This document shows positions 60,841-64,000 of a stretch of DNA of 64,000 nucleotides, piece by piece. The notes beneath the pieces are model-generated. The model saw only the letters and a list, made by a program, of their open reading frames with translations. It was not told the origin of the DNA and ran no database searches. The DNA comes from Bacilli bacterium (GTDB lineage Bacteria; Bacillota_I; Bacilli_A; RF39; UBA660): positions 1 through 64,000 of the forward strand of contig CAAERO010000005.1 of assembly GCA_900758495.1 (NCBI GenBank), given 5' to 3'. A program made the translations under genes and the position numbers. Each line of letters begins with the position of its first letter. Position 1 is the first letter of the stretch.

Positions 60841-62361
60841 TTACAATGATTTAATATCAATTCTTTCAAATAATATTGATGGTTTATTAACAAAATATTC
60901 ATTACCAACTTTAAATACTAAATCTTTATCATCTATATTTAATTGTTGTAAAATAATATCACTTGTATCTGGTAAATATGGTGATAATAAAATTCCACAA
61001 ACCCTAATTGATTCTAACAAATTATACAATACTGTCTCTAATCTATCTTTATCAGCAACATTTTTAGCTAAAATCCAAGGAGTTGTATCATCTATATACT
61101 TATTACTGCTTCTCAATACTTCAAATATCTCACCAATAGCATTTGCCACTTGTAAATTATCCATATTTTTTAGGACATTTTTGTCTAAATTATTTATTTT
61201 ATTAATAAATTCACTATCTACTTCATTAGTAATATTTTTGTTAGTTACTTTTCCATTAAAATATTTTAATGTCATAGTCAATGTCCTGTTTACTAAATTT
61301 CCTAATATGTTTGCTAAATCGGAATTATGTTTATTTGCTAATAATTCGTTTGTAATATTTCCATCCTGCGCAAATGGTATTTCGTGTAATAGATAATATC
61401 TTACTGTATCTACTCCAAATTTTTCTACTAAATCATCTGCGTATAGAACATTACCTTTACTTTTACTCATTTTATCATTAGCCATTAATAACCAAGGATG
61501 ACCAAATACTTTTTCTGGTAAAGGTAAATCTAAAGCCATCAATATTATTGGCCAATATATTGTATGAAATCTTAAAATATCCTTTCCTATTAAATGTAAA
61601 TTTGCAGGCCAATATTTCTTAAATTTCTCACTTTGATTTTCTGTATCATATCCTAAAAAAGTTATGTAATTTGTTAAAGCATCTATCCAAACGTAAATTA
61701 CGTGCTTTGTATCAAATGGAACTGGAATACCCCACTTGAATGTTGTTCTTGAAACACATAAGTCTTGCAAACCTGGTTTTAAAAAATTTTGAATCATCTC
61801 ATTTTTTCTAGACTCTGGTTCTATAAAATGTGGATGTGTCTCAATATATTCTTCTAATTGTTTCTGATATTTACTCATTCTGAAAAAATACGCTTCTTCT
61901 TTAGATTTTGTTACTTTTCTATGGCAATCTGGGCAATGGCCATCGATTAATTGGCTATCTGTAAAAAAAGATTCGCATGGTAAACAATACCAGCCTTCAT
62001 ATTCACCTTTATATATATCTCCTTTATCATACAATTTTTGAAAAATATGTTGAACTACTTTTTCATGTTGTTCATCGGTTGTTCTTATAAACTTGTCATA
62101 ACTGGTATTCATTAAATCCCATATTCTTTTTATTTCACTTGATACTTCATCTGTAAATTTTTTTGGTGTTTTCCCTTCTAACTTTGCCTTTTCCTCTACT
62201 TTTTGTCCGTGTTCATCTGTACCAGTCTGAAAATAAACATCGTATCCTTTTAATCTTTTATAACGAGCAATTGCATCTGCTAAAACTATCTCATAAGTAT
62301 TTCCTATATGTGGTTTACCTGATGTATAAGTAATTGCTGTACTAATATAATATTTTTCCAT
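60841..62361 (-). CDS. metG: Methionyl-tRNA synthetase, short form without C-terminal tRNA-binding domain
   Basis: 506 aa class I MetRS. HIGN signature (GKPHIGNTYE), one zinc knuckle (CLPCESFF...CPDCHRKV), KMSKS loop (NDKMSKSKGN) and the helical anticodon domain are intact. Typical Bacilli enzymes (~650-660 aa) carry an EMAPII-like dimerisation/tRNA-binding domain at the end; this one stops after VNKPSILFERIDIKSL. The missing domain is found fused to LysRS in this window. Controlled by a T-box leader. Confidence 0.96.
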   Translation of the reverse strand: MEKYYISTAITYTSGKPHIGNTYEIVLADAIARYKRLKGYDVYFQTGTDEHGQKVEEKAKLEGKTPKKFTDEVSSEIKRIWDLMNTSYDKFIRTTDEQHEKVVQHIFQKLYDKGDIYKGEYEGWYCLPCESFFTDSQLIDGHCPDCHRKVTKSKEEAYFFRMSKYQKQLEEYIETHPHFIEPESRKNEMIQNFLKPGLQDLCVSRTTFKWGIPVPFDTKHVIYVWIDALTNYITFLGYDTENQSEKFKKYWPANLHLIGKDILRFHTIYWPIILMALDLPLPEKVFGHPWLLMANDKMSKSKGNVLYADDLVEKFGVDTVRYYLLHEIPFAQDGNITNELLANKHNSDLANILGNLVNRTLTMTLKYFNGKVTNKNITNEVDSEFINKINNLDKNVLKNMDNLQVANAIGEIFEVLRSSNKYIDDTTPWILAKNVADKDRLETVLYNLLESIRVCGILLSPYLPDTSDIILQQLNIDDKDLVFKVGNEYFVNKPSILFERIDIKSL

Positions 62362-62384
62362 TTTATCTCTCCTTAAACAAAAAA

Positions 62385-62566
62385 GCTATTGCTCAAAGGA
62401 CGAAAAATTCCGCATACCACCCTGTTTACAATAACCTGTATAACTTTCTGGATTTAACGCTCCACAACGATTATATCTATGTATTGATACAATAACTCTG
62501 GAGTCCTAATACATAGCCTACTTACTATAAAAATAAACTACAAATATCTCCATCAATGTTTTCAAC
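62385..62566 (-). promoter_or_regulatory. T-box riboswitch leader of metG
   Basis: The minus strand has the T-box core AGGGTGGTATGCGG (consensus AGGGTGGNACCGCG) followed by TTTTTCGTCCTTTGAG and a GCTTTTTTG T run, about 30 bases before metG. Upstream about 140 bases could form stem I. Uncharged tRNA would stabilise the antiterminator. The specifier codon could not be placed with confidence; ATG is expected from the gene. Confidence 0.85.
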
Positions 62567-62572
62567 AGTGTT

Positions 62573-62601
62573 ATTTTATCACAAATATATTTACTCTTCA
62601 A
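62573..62601 (-). promoter_or_regulatory. Promoter of metG leader
   Basis: -35 TTGAAG (62596-62601), 17-base spacer, -10 TAAAAT (62573-62578), starting inside the last codons of spoVT. Confidence 0.7.
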
Positions 62602-63136
62602 GACATTTTTCTAAAAATTGGGCGATAATTTGTGAAATATGAATTTGTTCTTCACTAAATCTTTTACCAGTGTGTATATCTATTATTAAAACTAATCCAA
62701 CGACTTCGCCGTCGGATAATATAGGGCATACTAAATAATCAAATATTTTATCTAAATATTCATCGGAGTTAATTATGTCATTATATGAAATACTATATTT
62801 AATAACTTTTTCATTATTGAGTAAAATATTTTCTAAGTTACTTGAAATACTTCTATCAATAAATTCTTTTTTCAAGGCGCCGCTTCCACTAATGATGTTA
62901 TCGCGATCTGCTATAAAAATATTACTTTTTATAGTACTAGCTATAGTATCGATTAAACTTTGAGATATTTCCTTCAAATCTGATGCAGAAGTGAACTTTT
63001 TTAAGATTATTTCTTCTTCGTTGGTGTAAATTTCTAATGATTCGCCATCTCTAATGCGTAATGTTTTTCTAATTTCTTTTGGCAATACTATTCTCCCCAA
63101 ATCATCAATTCTTCTTACTACGCCTGTTGATTTCAT
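62591..63136 (-). CDS. spoVT: Stage V sporulation regulator SpoVT
   Basis: About 181 aa. N-terminal AbrB/MazE-type swapped-hairpin DNA-binding domain (MKSTGVVRRIDDLGRIVLPKEIRKTLRI, in part) and a C-terminal GAF-like domain (~55-180), the layout of SpoVT, which tunes forespore gene expression. AbrB alone would be ~95 aa. The ATG at 63136 follows AGAAGGGAGC. It occupies the place next to metG where B. subtilis has abrB. Confidence 0.93.
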   Translation of the reverse strand: MKSTGVVRRIDDLGRIVLPKEIRKTLRIRDGESLEIYTNEEEIILKKFTSASDLKEISQSLIDTIASTIKSNIFIADRDNIISGSGALKKEFIDRSISSNLENILLNNEKVIKYSISYNDIINSDEYLDKIFDYLVCPILSDGEVVGLVLIIDIHTGKRFSEEQIHISQIIAQFLEKCLEE

Positions 63137-63254
63137 AAAATGCTCCCTTCTTTCTAGCAATATTTTTCCCAAGTTTATTTATTTTATACCATTAAAAAAC
63201 CTTTATATTATTATTATATACAGGTGCTATTGCTTTTTTGTGTGGTAATTATTT

Positions 63255-63287
63255 CCAAAATAAAAGCACCTCTAATCAAAGAGATGC
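63255..63287 (-). terminator. Terminator of last hypothetical gene
   Basis: GCATCTCT/AGAGGTGC stem (one G-U) with a TTGATT loop and T-rich tail; the stop codon lies within the stem. Confidence 0.8.
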
Positions 63288-63910
63288 GAGTTTTTTTGAG
63301 TAAAAATAAAGCGCTTGGTTTGTTCATTTATTCCATTTATCAATGTAGTATTTTTCACAATAATTTTCATATCTATAGTTTTCATTAAATCATTTGGAAA
63401 TGTAATTTTAAAATATTTTATTATATATTTTACTAACTTATCTGGCATTTTATCTGTCTGATAAAAATTAGAAATATTTTCAATTAAAAAATTCATATTT
63501 TTTATTAGTTCTAGTTTTATTTCTTTTTTTAAACTTTTATCTAATGCAGATAAGTCCTTTCTCAACAATTTAATTGATCCACTTTTACTTTTTTTAGATA
63601 ACATTTCTATATAATTTTCCAAGTATTTTTTTCTAAGTTTCTCTAATGATTTTATTTTTTGTTGCATTGATAATCTATACTTTTCAATATAATTATCCAC
63701 TTCTTGTGTATTTAATATTAGTTTATAGTCTTTACCTAAAGAAAGTAATTTTTGTTTTATTGTATCCATAGCCTCTAAAGGTGGTTTCATAAAAATTGGT
63801 AATAAATCATCATTTATCAATGAATAAGTATTATTATTTATTAATTCCTCTAATGAATTCAAATATATTTTTAAATGCTGTTCAAATAATTCACCTTGTT
63901 CCAGTTCCAT
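63272..63910 (-). CDS. Hypothetical helical protein
   Basis: 212 aa, Lys-rich, almost all helical, with a predicted coiled coil (~75-140). No signal peptide or TM. No family recognised. Has a clear promoter and terminator of its own, so it is a single-gene unit upstream of spoVT. Start follows GAAAGATAT. Confidence 0.65.
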   Translation of the reverse strand: MELEQGELFEQHLKIYLNSLEELINNNTYSLINDDLLPIFMKPPLEAMDTIKQKLLSLGKDYKLILNTQEVDNYIEKYRLSMQQKIKSLEKLRKKYLENYIEMLSKKSKSGSIKLLRKDLSALDKSLKKEIKLELIKNMNFLIENISNFYQTDKMPDKLVKYIIKYFKITFPNDLMKTIDMKIIVKNTTLINGINEQTKRFIFTQKNSHLFD

Positions 63911-63937
63911 ATATCTTTCCTTACCTTCATTACCTTA

Positions 63938-63966
63938 AGAATAGCAATACTTTGTTGATAAGTCAA
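63938..63966 (-). promoter_or_regulatory. Promoter of the hypothetical gene
   Basis: -35 TTGACT (63961-63966), 17 bases, -10 TATTCT (63938-63943). Confidence 0.6.
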
Positions 63967-64000
63967 GAGGTAATTATTGACGATAATAATTCTGTTAGAT

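Noticed and set aside
1..64000. CRISPR arrays, rRNA or tRNA genes
   Set aside because: No regularly spaced short repeats and no tRNA cloverleaf or rRNA segments were seen besides tmRNA.
1..64000. Plus-strand open frames
   Set aside because: Apart from the edge fragment at 2-145 they lie opposite conserved minus-strand genes, lack ribosome-binding sites and show low-complexity translation.

Overview
The window is a strongly AT-rich, standard-code chromosome segment from a low-GC Bacillota of class Bacilli. It is most likely an uncultured gut lineage near Erysipelotrichales or RF39-type bacteria, but the exact order is not certain. Support comes from a B. subtilis-like gene order from spoVT to lysS, sporulation genes (yabG, yabP, yabQ, spoVT, spoVG), a prfB with the Bacillota +1 frameshift, a T-box before metG and a bile salt hydrolase. 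A tmRNA tag ending in Ala-Phe-Ala recalls mollicutes. Essentially every gene lies on the minus strand, so the segment probably sits within one replichore; read from high to low coordinates it follows transcription.

Layout by coordinate. 1-7.7 kb: ssrA and smpB with a CapA-like phosphatase and rnr, then uvrB under a promoter carrying an SOS-like box, a DD-peptidase-like gene and dCMP deaminase. 7.7-13 kb: two tandem GT-C-like membrane proteins in an operon with a flavoprotein, then an SDR. 13-19.6 kb: a phosphoesterase, the division-linked unit ftsE-ftsX-M23 hydrolase, two YitT transporters and prfB. 19.8-33.7 kb: an accessory island between prfB and secA, genes that are neighbours in many Bacilli. 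It holds acetyltransferases, a TetR/methyltransferase pair, Nudix and HAD genes, a bile salt hydrolase, an ABC exporter broken by one TGA, and remnants of collagen-like, KilA-N, AbiEi and RhuM genes. Four decayed copies of a SEC-C tail (the C-terminal motif of SecA) separate the units. 33.7-45.2 kb: secA, clpC, an orphan TasA-like protein, a YfcC-type carrier, an amidotransferase, lysS with an extra tRNA-binding domain, an RDD protein and dus. 45-54.4 kb: two paralogous unknowns, mscL, ftsH, tilS, divIC, yabQ, yabP, spoVG, veg, yabG and rsmA. 54.4-59.7 kb: a surface-fibre locus with a SipW-type signal peptidase, four TasA/camelysin-like proteins and three coupled unknown membrane proteins. 59.7-64 kb: tatD, a small membrane protein, metG with its T-box, spoVT and an unknown gene.

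The most interesting regions are the secA-prfB island with its repeated SEC-C tails and short direct repeats around acetyltransferase genes, and the SipW/TasA-like locus inserted into the otherwise conserved rsmA-tatD interval. Domain rearrangements also stand out: the tRNA-binding domain usual for MetRS is on LysRS and absent from MetRS, and FtsH ends in a SAP/Rho_N-like module.
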